DNA of 64,000 bases from Alligator mississippiensis (lineage: Eukaryota; Chordata; Crocodylia; Alligatoridae): assembly GCF_030867095.1 (NCBI RefSeq), contig NC_081833.1:68909895-68973894 (forward strand), given 5' to 3'. Below, piece by piece: positions 12,046-22,884 of this stretch; the stretch's first letter is position 1, and each line of letters begins with the position of its first letter. Below the pieces are notes generated by a model that saw nothing but the letters and a program-made list of their open reading frames with translations, ran no database searches and had not been told where the DNA came from. A program made the translations under genes and the position numbers.

Positions 12046-14640
12046 ACTGGTTACTAAAAGGCCACAACTTTACCAGTTTCCAGTGCTCAAAAATTTAAAG
12101 TATGTGCTATGCTGAAAGGGGATTATTTAAGCCTAGGTCTTTAACTAGGTATTCTTATTTCACATCCTGTGAAATAGAAAGGGCCACGCATATGTCTCGA
12201 CCAAAAATTCATCCCTTCTTGTCAGATTGCTCTGTTCACAAGAGAAAATGTGCTGCTGGGTCAAGACCTCCTATAGTTTCAGTCTGGAGTGATCATTTAT
12301 GGTTGAGGTATAAACTCCTGAGAACAAAGTCTTATGTAAATGCTAACAACCTTTTAGCTATGGGGCTGCTAGTAGGTTTGGCACCACTGTCCTATCAATA
12401 ACATTAGTGACTGATTGTTCTCTAGAACCGTTCCAGATAATAAGCATTTAAACTGAGGAAGAGAGGGCTCTATTCGATTGTACTCTGAATTCTGCTGTTT
12501 GCATCCGCAATGTTGTAAAAAGATTTCCCATTGTGTGATTATTCCAGAAGGCCTTGGTCTAGAATATTAAGCTTGAGAAATCATGTATGAGGGTCTTATC
12601 TTGCATACCTAATTGAGATGTCAGGGCACTACATTTAAACTATAAACTTGCAGACTAATTAAAGGCAATGACTTAGTTCTTATCAAGGGATTCATGGAGA
12701 TCGCATGATGACCTGCCAGTATGGTAAGCATAGATTAGAACAGAATGTACTACACCTTATGTTTATTTTCCTAGGGATGTATCTTGTCTTGGTGTAATCT
12801 TGCTTTATCCCCAGACCTATAAAACCTTTGTTATTCAGAGGGGATGTAACCTACAGATGCCTCCGAGACCTTTTCACCTGGCTGCAATGACCTGGTAGTC
12901 ATAAACCTTCAAGTTTATTTTTTTCCGGTTGTTTCTTTTCTCCACACTGTCTCCAACCAGCTATCTGATTAGCAGGAAACTATCACTTCTCTACGTGGAA
13001 ACGTACGGATGAAACTAACCCTGTCTTGTATATGGCTTGGTTGACTTTGTTTGCATGTGCATGTAATCTTCTAATTGCAAATTCTAAAACTTGTTTCTCA
13101 AGATGCACACAACACATTGGGTTAATTTATAAATTCTTGAACAAAAATCTTGAAGCACAGAATCATATCCAAACGAGTAGCTAAAATAAGAGGATACTGA
13201 AAATAGGTTTGCACCATCTTTGTGCAATGAATGTCAAGATTTCACATGCCATTGGAATGCCATGGGCAGGCACTAAATTAAAGGAAAGGAGGAGTTTATT
13301 TGACAGTGTTATGAGGAGGCAAACTGGAAACAAACATTTGACACTCAAGCACTGGAATGCTGTAAAAATTTAATTAGATGGATACATTAGTCATCCTTGC
13401 ATTAAGGGGTTTGTATAGTGCATACAAAAACGCATGCTACAGGACTAAAGAAATGTTTAAATCCTTCCTGTAAATACCATTTCCCTCATTATTGGAAAAT
13501 GTGGTCTCAGTGGGACCATTGGCTGTGTCTTTGTATTTACAAAACTACGTTTAGAATGCAATTAACAGCATTTCTGGGAGGGGTTTCTCTAACCAGAATA
13601 GGATACCCGTTTTCTACAGAAGTTTGTCCAGAAGAACTGCTGCAAAGTAGATGGTGGCTGCTAGCTGGTTTAGTATAGTTGATAGTTTGATGTATTTTAG
13701 AATAATCTATTGTAGTAGTGCATTTGATGAACCCAGGATGACCGATATGCTTAAAGCTCTGCAAAATGTTCGGTGCAAATAACAAATGTGCTTGAAATGA
13801 CCAGTTTGCAAGTGGAAATCATCAGCTTTCACGAACATCCCAAACTAGCAATGAACATTAAAAGTTCGCACTCAGTCGGTAAAACTTATTGCAAATTTAC
13901 TTGCTCTGTCTGCCTAGTCATTAACATTATTAAATGCTTGCCTATGACATATTTTGCTTTTCATGGGACTAAATTTATTAGGGAAGATCACATGGTTCCA
14001 GTAATCAGAAAGGTCATCTCAGTACAACAGAAGCTGTTTTCATTCAGAGAAAGAGTTGAACTCTAGATTCAGCTAGAGAAATCTAGGGATTTTTTTTTCC
14101 CCCTAGCTCCTGTGTTTGTGCCTACATTTGCACGGCAGCTGCCTACAGTCAGTTTCTGTCACACCCAAACTGCTAGGTGTTGTATCACTTATTTCATATT
14201 GGGGCCACTGCAATTACATTCAAGAGGGAAAACTTTGTTTCCTTATGAACAGCTCTCAGATAAAGTCTCACCTTCACATCTGATGAACCAGCAAGCCCAT
14301 TTCATTCAAATTTTGCTTGCGGTTTGGAGCATGGGGGAAAACAGACTTCTTTTGGGACCAGCTCCAAAGTTTGTTAAAACCAACATGCGTTTCTGAAGCA
14401 TGAACCTTCATCTGTTGGAGCATCAGTGCCAGCAGCCCAGTTCCAAAATAACAGAATTTGCAAACACATTGGAAACCATGCTTGGGAAGGTTTGCTCAAT
14501 CCTAAAGGCACCAGCATTTTCAGCGCACAATTCTCTTTAAGCTCATTCACACCTCATAGACCAAGCAGGGTCTCAGAACAAACTGGAAGCAATATGCTCT
14601 TTTCAGGGTCCTTTACATATAAAGTATTAGGATGACTTTC
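12046..14640. other. non-coding stretch, no gene recognised
   Basis: AT-rich, with frames up to 99 codons (12102-12401; 13773-14066; 14112-14396) that do not resemble any protein. No transposon ends found. Confidence 0.55.
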
Positions 14641-15075
14641 CTACATTTTCCTTAACTTTACTATATGTATGGAAAATACGAGAGCATTTTCATTTGACAC
14701 TGTGCATTTAAGCAGCAAATAAGCAAGTCCATGTTTTAATACAAATACGTTCTCTATTTTAAACAGAATTTCACATGTGGTAGCATGTTCAGCACCCAAA
14801 ATAATTGCATTAATAGGAAAAGCTCAAAATGTAAAAGATGAATCAAATATGTATCGACTGAATATTTTGCCTCCATCCTTGTTTGCATTGCTCTGATGAA
14901 GTCATTGCATTCATTCCCGACTGTAAATGAAATAAGACGCTTGTACAGGAGATCAAGTCATTTTCCAAATCTCAACAGATTTGCCCAAAGCCCATTAGTG
15001 TGTGTAATCATGTGTAAGTGCATCAATGAGAAAGGTGCATAGCTTTGGAGAAAGTTAATTCTTATCCTGGGAAAT
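14640..15075. promoter_or_regulatory. candidate conserved non-coding element
   Basis: Repeat-free AT-rich block with CATTTGACAC, GTCCATGTTTTAATAC, ATAATTGCATTAATAG and TCATGTGTAAGTGC strings, rich in TAAT and ATGCAAAT-like cores. It resembles deeply conserved vertebrate intergenic elements by texture only. Confidence 0.22.
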
Positions 15076-15507
15076 TATATATGTGCATATTCTGTGGTTC
15101 CTCTTCAGATATCAACATGGTTTCATATCTCTGCATGTCTCACTTCCTTTTGGAGACTATTCCAAATTAGAATAGATATAACATTTAGGTGTAGTGAGTC
15201 ATATGAAAAGTCAAACAAACACAGTTTCTCTCAAGAGGACGTATAATCTGATGAAAAGCATCCTCTGCTTTTACTTGGAACATTCACATGGGTGAAACCA
15301 TTCAGAACTGAATAATACAGTCAGTGGAGGTGCTGTCTTCTTTAACTTCTACAGTCTGGCCAGAGTCACCACAAATAGAAAATATTTACCCGAGAGAAAT
15401 GGTGTGGCCTTCTTCACTTGGAAGGGTGTCTAACATGCTGGAATTGCTACATAATGAATAGATTAAACCTCCAAATAAGCTTACACTGTGTGTAATGCAA
15501 GGTAGAC

Positions 15508-15919
15508 CCCGGCTGTCCAACTGGCAGCCCATGAGCCACAGCTGGACTCCCCAGGTTTCCCCTCCCTATTCTGGATGCCACTTCTTGTCTCCACCTCAGG
15601 GTGCAGGACAGCATGGCAGCACAGGGAACGGAGAGCAATCTTGGGGCACATGGTGTGGTGGGGAAGTGGGAGGGGAATGGGGTGCCCATGTGGGTGCACA
15701 GTGTAGGGGAAGGGGAGGACCATGATCATGCAACATGGGTATGCCATGTAGTGATGGGGAGGGTTGAGGGCATGTGGTGCCCCTGGGCAGGGGGCATGCA
15801 GTACAGCAGTGGGGGTGGCATCCATGGGGTATATGCTTGGGGGGAGGGAGGGTGTGCTTTACCCTGGTGCAAGCCATGGGATGTGTGGTCCTTGTCCTCT
15901 TGGAAGCTGGACAGCCCTG
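15508..15919. mobile_element. hAT non-autonomous element, 412 bp
   Basis: The left end CCCGGCTGTCCAACTGGCAG and the reverse complement of the right end (CAGGGCTGTCCAGCTTCC) form the terminal inverted repeat. Flanking 8-mers at 15500-15507 (aggtagac) and 15920-15927 (atgtagac) agree at seven of eight positions, as expected of a hAT target duplication. The interior is GC-rich and GTG/GGG-biased, which leaves long accidental open frames on both strands (up to 157 codons). None is a transposase. Confidence 0.85.
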
Positions 15920-15927
15920 ATGTAGAC

Positions 15928-16440
15928 ATAGACACGTGTAAAAGCTTCAGGCGGCTAGCAGCATGAACGTGATCTGGGAAGTCTTTGTATATTAAAAAGC
16001 CGGATCTGTCTTCTGAAGAATTTCTTAGTTGCTTTGAAACATAATGATGTTTGCTTTGGAAGATTTGGCCTCTAATAATCTGCTGATAGCTTGTATAGGA
16101 GTTATGACAGCTGGCACACATAACTAGTACACTGGAAGAAGGGGCAAGGCCTGGAACTATTGCCCTTATCTCAATAATGTGGTTTTGGGCTTCAAACACA
16201 TTTTATCATCGGTCAAGAGCTGTATCTGCTCATAACTGTATCTAATTCATATATTTCTAGCCACCTGAGTCACAGAACCACCTTGACAAAATTTCAGGGA
16301 ATTGAAGAAAATGCTATAGAGGTTGCTAACGGGGTCTGGAAGAATTTGTTTCAAAGGAAATCTGAAATAATGGTCAAATGACAGACTAATGGGCAAAAAA
16401 AGGTGTGAAATTGTTTGGAGCTTACCAAAAAAGTATCACT
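15928..16440. other. non-coding stretch, no gene recognised
   Basis: Sequence between the hAT at 15.5 kb and the CR1 relic. Nothing recognised. Confidence 0.5.
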
Positions 16441-16635
16441 AGGAACAATGAGATCAACTTAAACTTAGGAAAACTATGGCTGCACATCAGGAAAAATTCC
16501 TAATAATGAGGAACATTATATCATGAAAGGAAAGGAAAGGATGCCCCATTACATGGGTCACTTAAAATGATGTTGAACAAAGCACTCAAAGGCATTGCTG
16601 GGAACAGTAAGGTAGTTGCAAAGAAAGCTATGAAA
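16440..16635 (+). mobile_element. CR1 LINE 3' fragment (old relic)
   Basis: Reads AACTTAAACTTAGGAAAACT, then ATCAGGAAAAATTCCTAA, then TGAGGAACATTAT, followed by GCTGGGAACAGTAAGGTAG. These correspond in order to the CR1 3' region (gttaggaaaaacttcctaac..., ...gggatggtctagg). It is strongly diverged and 5'-truncated. The normal tail repeat is not clear. Confidence 0.5.
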
Positions 16636-16758
16636 AGAGCTAACAAGCCTCTGGTATTTCCAATTTCCCTGGATTTGCCAAACCGGCATCACAGACATAT
16701 TTAGCATCAGTTACTGTAACGGGTACAAGAGGCTGCACCCTGAGTGGGGTCTGTAAAA

Positions 16759-16820
16759 AAGAGAGAGGGAGAGAGGGAGTGAGAGAGAGTATATTTGATC
16801 AATTAAAAAAAAAAAAGAGA
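16759..16820. repeat. GA-rich simple repeat plus A run
   Basis: GAGAGAGGGAGAGAGGGAGT followed by GAGAGAGAG and, after a short gap, an A12 run. A purine-strand microsatellite of modest length. Confidence 0.85.
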
Positions 16821-17285
16821 GAATCTTATCATGGGATGAGAAATTGAGTTTAGACAGTACACAACAAATACAAAACCATACCAGGATCAGCAACCAAGGG
16901 CATAGCATATTACAGCAGATAAGGTAAGAGTTGTAAGCATTTACAGTAACAAGGTTTACCATGATCTTGCAAAATCGTTCATGTACTATTTAGCTGACAA
17001 AACCATTTGATTCATTATTTTAAATTCATGATGAAAAAGACTGTAAAAGCCTGGCACAAGAACACTGCCATATTCAGAGAACGTCACAATTTTCTTTTAT
17101 TCCCAGTAAAATAAATTCATGTTTGGCCAATGACCGGTCTTATGAAGGTTGTCTTTCCCAAGAAAGACTTGTGACCTGGACAGACGCAAAAGGAATTTGG
17201 TTCACTTTTCTTGTAGGCACAAAAAAAACCCCTTTGGAAGGTACTTGATTGACAACCCTGGTAATAACATCCTCTCTTTATCTGC
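16821..17285. other. non-coding stretch, no gene recognised
   Basis: Nothing recognised apart from short A/T runs. A poly-A run (AAAAAAAA) lies at about 17221. Confidence 0.5.
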
Positions 17286-17790
17286 TGAAGAGGTACAGTG
17301 CAGATAATAATGGACTTCATTCACGTGGTTGCAATCATTGTACATCACCCTTGTTTAAAGGAACCATCTCTAGAGGTTAAAAGGTATTTTAATCTTAAAT
17401 CCATTGGGCACCTATACATGAGTGCGGAGGCTGCTGACTCGATTAAGAGAGTCTGCTGGAGCACAGCAATTACCATGCATCAGCAGCCCCGCGTCTTCTG
17501 TATGAGCATCCCTGTGCTTACAAATGGTCGTGGGGCGCTTGAACTAAAGCTCGTTGAACGAGCTTGAATGTTGCAAACCTTTAGTTCAAATGCCCCTCCT
17601 GCCATTTTCAAGCACAGGACGCTGATACATTTGACACAGCAGCGCTTTAATTACAGCGGCTCTTGGAGATGCTCTATTTAAAGTGCTGTTCCACCCTCCC
17701 TTCCCTGGAGCACATGTAAAAGTGCCCATTAACTTGTGTAGTTTGCCTATTCATATTTTAGTAAGGGCTTCAAATAGGTAATTTGTTTTG
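17285..17790. promoter_or_regulatory. candidate conserved non-coding element / enhancer
   Basis: Repeat-free block with unusual CpG survival between 17420 and 17660 (GTGCGGAGG, CCCCGCGTC, GGTCGTGGGGCGC, CTCGTTGAACGAGC, GGACGC, CAGCGC, CAGCGGC). Also present are CATTAACTTGTG, TTTAATTACAGCGGC and a dyad GCTCGTTGAACGAGC. This is the most enhancer-like stretch in the first 20 kb. An open frame (17298-17567, 89 codons) overlaps it but lacks protein character. Inference only. Confidence 0.35.
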
Positions 17791-19185
17791 GGTGACAGCA
17801 GTTTGTCCGTGAGAAACCAGACTGAGGTTCATCAACTCATTTCAGCACTGAACAGATGCAATCTTTGGTAATTAAGGTGGCTTAAAAACAAAAGTTCTAG
17901 AGTTAATAATCTCTCGGTCTCTTTAGCAGTCTCCTGAGCCAATACAACACACTCAACAGTTCTGTTATACTTCAATGATTTAGCAAGGCATTCATATAGT
18001 CATGATAAAACATAAGGCTAGATAAAAGATACCACACTGCAAGATCTCTAGGGTAAACCATTTCAGAAGTGCCTAAATGTTTAATTTCCATTCTTTAAAA
18101 AGTTTAATATCTACTTTTGAAAAATGTTACCCCTAGCCCTTGTTTTCTTATAACAAGCAACCAAGTCCATGGCATGGTCAGAAAGATGATGGGTAAAACT
18201 TTCCATGTCAATAGTATTTCCACGCATAACTCACTTAAATATGTCTGAAAATTTGACTTGGTGTCTATGTTCCCTCAAATAGCGACTTTTGTACCTTGGT
18301 CAGAACTTGTTTGTCATCATCACTGGGCATAACTCAGACTTCTGAGAGGAGGACAGCAATATTAGTTAAAACCAGAGTAACTAACCATTAACTTAAAAGT
18401 CAAAAATAAATCATGAGTGAACTGTAGGAGACAAAAGAAAGAACCCAACACTTGTTAAAACATCAGGCTAAAGTAGTTCCAGCTCATTGGAAACCAGTTC
18501 CCAGCTGAGTCCTGAAAGCTCAGAAAGTCGTGCGTGCATAGCTCCAGATAGGCAAAAGCAGATGTTGCATTCAGGGCTTCTCTCTGGAATTCAATTGCCG
18601 GTTTGGTTAGTCGTTTGAAATAGTCACATGGGATAGCAATGCTGATGAGACCTCTTTCTTGGTGAGAATTGTCAAATACTTGAGCAGCCTATTCACTTCT
18701 TACTGGAATAAACAGAAACAGTATTTGTAAATAAGAGGACACATAGTACCACATTAGGGACTCTTGCAAAAGACTTTCCATGAAAGGGAACCATTAGACC
18801 CAGAAGGAACATTAGCTGGCAGTCTTTCTACAGCCATGGTTCAAAGAGAAATTTGAAGCCACACTTGTATAATGCTCAGACATTAATCACCAAAAACAAG
18901 ATTCACATAAACAAAGTAATCCAAACTGGTAATCTAAATCCAGTCCTCCTCCTTGGCTGAATACTAATCAGCACACAACCCAGCAAGAACAGGGGGAGAT
19001 CCTTTGCTGACGTAAGTCCGCTTAGCACTGTTGCCTGAGGATCTGGCCCCTCCTTTTGTAGCTTTGAACACGGACAAAGTTTTGCCAGTACAAAACCCCC
19101 CACAAAGAAATCAAACAAAAGAAGTAACAGCAAAGGGAGCAGAATGAAGTTGTATTTGTTCAGGTGTGGAATAGATGGTTACATA
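17790..19185. other. non-coding stretch, no gene recognised
   Basis: AT-rich. Short frames only, and no transposon ends. Nothing else to report. Confidence 0.5.
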
Positions 19186-19189
19186 ATAA

Positions 19190-19640
19190 GACTGTTGCCG
19201 GAGAGAGACGATCAATGTTGTTAAGACCAAGTCAATCGGCGTCAGTGCAAGTATAGCAAGACTTGAATTGATGACAAATCTCTGGGTCCAAGGGGAAACA
19301 TCCTTCATCCTGTTGAAAAGCAAGGAAGTGGCTGCCGTGACCAGTTTTGGCAAGCGGTCCTGGTCTTTACCTGGACAATTCCCATCAGGTGTCATTCAGC
19401 CCAGCCTTGTGTTTCCTCGAGTGGTGGCCTTGCTTCCACGTGACGCGCTTGTGGAGACGCAATGGAGAGTCGGTATTGACTGCTCCAGTCTCAACAAAAT
19501 GGAAAAATATACATCTCCCGCTCCAGCCCATTGTTTGGAGGACGCAAGGGAGAGAAATAAGCTACAAACAGGGCGGCTGTTAATGTAGCTAATGCTGCCT
19601 CTGAGGAAAAGTGGACTGGAGCGCTGGAACAAGGGGCGGA
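19190..19640. promoter_or_regulatory. CpG-rich block in AT-rich surroundings
   Basis: By hand count about 17 CpG in roughly 450 bp at near 50% GC, against very few in flanking DNA. Clusters are GGCGTCAGTG, CCACGTGACGCGCTTG and GGGCGGCTG. Overlapping frames exist on both strands (19268-19588, 106 codons; 19111-19395 minus, 94 codons) but neither matches a family I know. It could be an unmethylated regulatory element, a short promoter of a non-coding RNA, or the relic of a CpG-rich repeat. Confidence 0.35.
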
Positions 19641-20049
19641 TTCCAATACTGCAATTAGTGTACTATATAAACAACACTTAAGTGGCATATCTGTGAGTTA
19701 GTGGTAATCCATCTGAAATAGACAACTATTTTATGCAAGGAGGAATGAGGGAAACTATTTCCAAGTCAATTTAATAGCCTAGTCTGCAAACAATCTTCTT
19801 TTCTCTTGTTGCTGTTCTCCCCTTGTCTCTCCTTCTTGGCACAGTGCCTTTTCCCCCTAGCAGCAGCTGTGCACACTTGAATAGTAAATCAAACACCCTA
19901 AAAAACTGTTGTTCCAAAATCTTTTCAGAGCTTTCTCTCCTCTATTTCGGTTCTCTTTTCCTCACTAATGATTATGGCAATTGGCAATTCCTTTTTAATC
20001 TGATACTAAACTAATTTTGTGTTGCAAACAACTCCACTCAACACATCAC

Positions 20050-20228
20050 AGTGCTGAGCGGTGGAAAGGACCTCCGAATTCTCTGAGTCCACCCCCCTGC
20101 TGAGATGGCTTATTGTGTATTTACTAGTATTATGCCCAATAGCATGTGTGTCCGATGTATTTTTCCATGCACTCTAAGTTGGGGGTTTCCATCATATCCC
20201 CTGGGAGACTATTTCACTAAGAGGAGGT
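20050..20228 (-). mobile_element. CR1 LINE 3' fragment, reverse orientation (relic)
   Basis: Contains GGAAAGGACCTCCGAATTCT, AGTCCACCCCCCTGCTGAGA, AGTTGGGGGTTTCCATCA and CCCTGGGAGACTATTTCAC, in the order expected of the reverse complement of a CR1 3' untranslated region (aagggacctc..., agtccaaccccctgct..., gagattccaccacc..., taggtaaccc.attccagt). 5'-truncated and diverged. Confidence 0.65.
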
Positions 20229-20234
20229 AGAGGA

Positions 20235-20640
20235 TAATGAGGCTATATTTTCACCTGGTGTAAGTCTGCGTAATGGTACTGACTTTGGTGGAATGCGATC
20301 CTATTACAACAGCCAGGGACTGGACTCAAACACCTCAGCTATCAATAGCTTTGTTTTAAAAACTATTTCCACAACAATAAGCCTGGAGAATTTATATTTC
20401 TGAGGGCAGAGGGGAGTTGAATTTCAGCATACTAAAGTATTAGCACCATATCCATAAGAGTGTAATGTAGCGTGAAGAATGTGTTGGCTTAGAAACGGTA
20501 TTTAAAGGCCTGTTTTTGGGGAATTGGTGTATAGATATAGCTATATGCATTATAAGGGGTCAAGATGCACAGCAGGGGTTAATTGATTTCTAAAGAGCTT
20601 GGGACACACACACACATAGCTTCTCATGGACCTGAAAGCA
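20235..20640. other. non-coding stretch, possible old repeat at its start
   Basis: 20238-20320 (CACCTGGTGTAAGTCTGCGT, GACTTTGGTGGAATG) resembles the amniote palindromic repeat seen at 41.63 kb, but only weakly. Nothing else assigned. Confidence 0.4.
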
Positions 20641-20703
20641 GACCGGCTGGCTAGCACAACAAGGCCAATGGATGGACACAGCCTGAGAGTTGAGGGGGAC
20701 ATG

Positions 20704-20777
20704 CCATAACACAAGATCACAGCCTTCAAGGCAGGTAGGTTGTCTAACACAACAAGGACACACATCTTGTGTTATGG
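20704..20777. repeat. 14-bp perfect inverted repeat with 46-bp spacer
   Basis: CCATAACACAAGAT at 20704-20717 is the exact reverse complement of 20764-20777. The spacer and upstream DNA also hold an imperfect direct repeat ending CACAACAAGG (about 20647 and 20744). May be part of an unidentified dispersed element. Confidence 0.7.
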
Positions 20778-20819
20778 GACAGGATGGTACCTGCTTCTTT
20801 GATTCTCAGGCTAAGTGAC

Positions 20820-22775
20820 ACCAGCTACAAGACCCCAGAGCAGCAGCGGGGCTGAGTTCTGGTTTTGGGGAAAGAGACCAAATTAGGAGAAGGCCTGAAG
20901 GCTACGTGAACATGTGACCACAGAGAGACAGCCAACCAGAGATAGCCACGGATGAAGAGTCATCAGGAGTCATCCAGGGTGAAGGAGAATACAAAACAGA
21001 GACTTGAGATTAACAAAGGGCCCCTCCCTTTGTCCCGTCCCTCCTCATCTCTCCTTGTCCCTCCTTCTCTTTCTTGAGGCATCCCCATCCCCTGGGAAGG
21101 GTCCCCGAGGTCATCATGGACCAAGGGCATACCAGCAGGCCATCTCATCCACCCCACTAGAGGGGAGACTGGAGGTGGGATGCTGAGGCCCACAGACACC
21201 TAAGAGAGAGAGCCTCAGAAATGGAGCCTGCATCCTGACCAGTTGTACTTTGACTCTGATGACAGTCCTAGGATATATATATCTACTATATTGGTAGATA
21301 TAAAATTGCTTGATTGTTTATATTGTTGCTGTTCTGTTATCATTCTGTAAATTCGCCTATTATCAACTGGCAGGTGTTGTGGTCAGCCTAAGGGTTGTGC
21401 CTGCCTGGAACAAGAGTGTAGGGGCTAGGTTCCTAAAATCCAGTGTAGCCCATAGGATGAATATTTGAAGGAAATGATGACATACGTCACTGAATATTGC
21501 ACATGTGTATGTTGGATTTAATGTGCTGCCATCCATTGAAGTCAACACTGGGTGAGGCATATGGGATGGCTGAAATGTGTCTGTCTCGGACATTTCCATG
21601 GCTGTTTGCTTTTGTGTCTTACAGCTACAGAATGTAACTCCCAGCATCCCTTTGTTAAAGTTGGCAGTTCAGGTGACAAAATGTAGTTCCACTTTTCCCT
21701 CTTTTCCATATTTCATGACACAAAAAGTCCCTTTTGCACAAAAAGCAAAGGGAGATATCTTCTCCCTTTAGTCGGTCTTTGCAAAAGTGACGTGATAGAA
21801 TAGTTCTGGCTGCGAAAGGACAATGTATTCTTTATTACAAAGAAAAACACAGTTCGAAAACTAGGGAAAACTCTGATTCATCAGCATGACTCATACATGG
21901 TATATAGCCTGCAATCCCTTCAGACAAGCTGTAAGCCCAGCAGCAAGTAGGTGCTTGTAGAGAGAACACATTTTTCTATGTAAATGATACTTTTAAGGGC
22001 CCTGTCTTTGAAGCTGGTTAAAAACCTCTCAAAAACAGGCCCTCAAATGCAGGAAGAAATGTCTATTAGCATTGGATAATCTTCCCCTCCACCTCTCCAC
22101 CAAGAAAGGCTCAAAGCCACAACTGAGATAATATTGTCATAGCAGATGACAACTTTAATTTCTAAGAAACCTTTTCAGCCCTCTGGGTGGACCTGTTACA
22201 ATGGGCACTATCTGCTTATGGCTAGCAAAGCTGAACTTTTTAGGAAATGGTTATAAGCGTGCCTCACACTCGGAGAGATTTTTTACCACGGTGTTGTCAG
22301 AACATCCTACGAACCCTATTGCAATTATAACAATTTGCTGGGAAAATGTGCACTTATTTGAAGGTATGAATTTAATTGACTCTCTGAGGTTTACAGGTGC
22401 TAAAGCAGCATACAGAGTGAGGGACTGATTCCTCACTGTGTTACTTTAGCTGCACATACAGCTGATGTTGATAGATACGTGTAAACTTGGGATAACCATG
22501 GGGAATTGGATATACATGGCTGTATTAATCCCCTTTCCTAACAGATATATTGGTGACCGAATCAATTAGGGACTTTTCAGGTTTAATGTGGGTGTTTCCT
22601 TTGTGCAGGTGGTTGTGGTGCAGATGGACAGTGTAACAATCTGCCTGGAGCTTGGAGGGAGGAATGCAGGTTGTAGATGGGTTGTGGTCAGAGACAGCAC
22701 CAAGGAAATCAATCTGTGTGAGGATGGCTGGGATGCTACTTGTAGTCACAGCATCTCTGGGCACTTGTATGTATG
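20820..22775. other. non-coding stretch, no gene recognised
   Basis: Contains a pyrimidine/purine-biased segment with strand asymmetry (21015-21090), a short TATATATATCTAC run (21274-21290) and otherwise plain sequence. The 94-codon minus frame at 21363-21647 and others have no protein character. Confidence 0.5.
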
Positions 22776-22779
22776 ATGG

Positions 22780-22860
22780 TGGTTTAATCCCCAAGGTTTT
22801 ATTCTATGCCCCCTATATTGAAATGGTGGGGCATAGAATAAAACCCTGAGGACTAAACCA
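22780..22860. repeat. 33-bp near-perfect hairpin (80 bp overall)
   Basis: The arm at 22780-22812 (TGGTTTAATCCCCAAGG...TATGCCCC) pairs with 22828-22860 with about four mismatches, mostly G-T tolerant. The loop of 15 nt is 22813-22827. Size and geometry would suit a small palindromic MITE or a pre-miRNA-like hairpin. In addition, 11 loop bases (22817-22827, ATTGAAATGGT) are perfectly complementary to 22857-22867 just 3' of the hairpin, an alternative pairing. No clear target duplication. Function unknown. Confidence 0.75.
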
Positions 22861-22884
22861 TTTCAATTCTTCTGTCATGTTATG

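Noticed and set aside
15726-16199. 157-codon open frame on the minus strand
   Set aside because: Crosses the boundary of the 412-bp hAT into flanking DNA, so it cannot be an element gene, and shows no domain.
19111-19395. 94-codon minus frame with hydrophobic stretches in the CpG-rich block
   Set aside because: Tempting because of CpG context, but no start context, splice signals or family match. Kept only as a finding about the block.
20550-21370. Possible solo LTR-like segment
   Set aside because: The purine-rich and TATA-like parts suggested it, but no matching TG...CA ends, target duplication or primer-binding site could be found.
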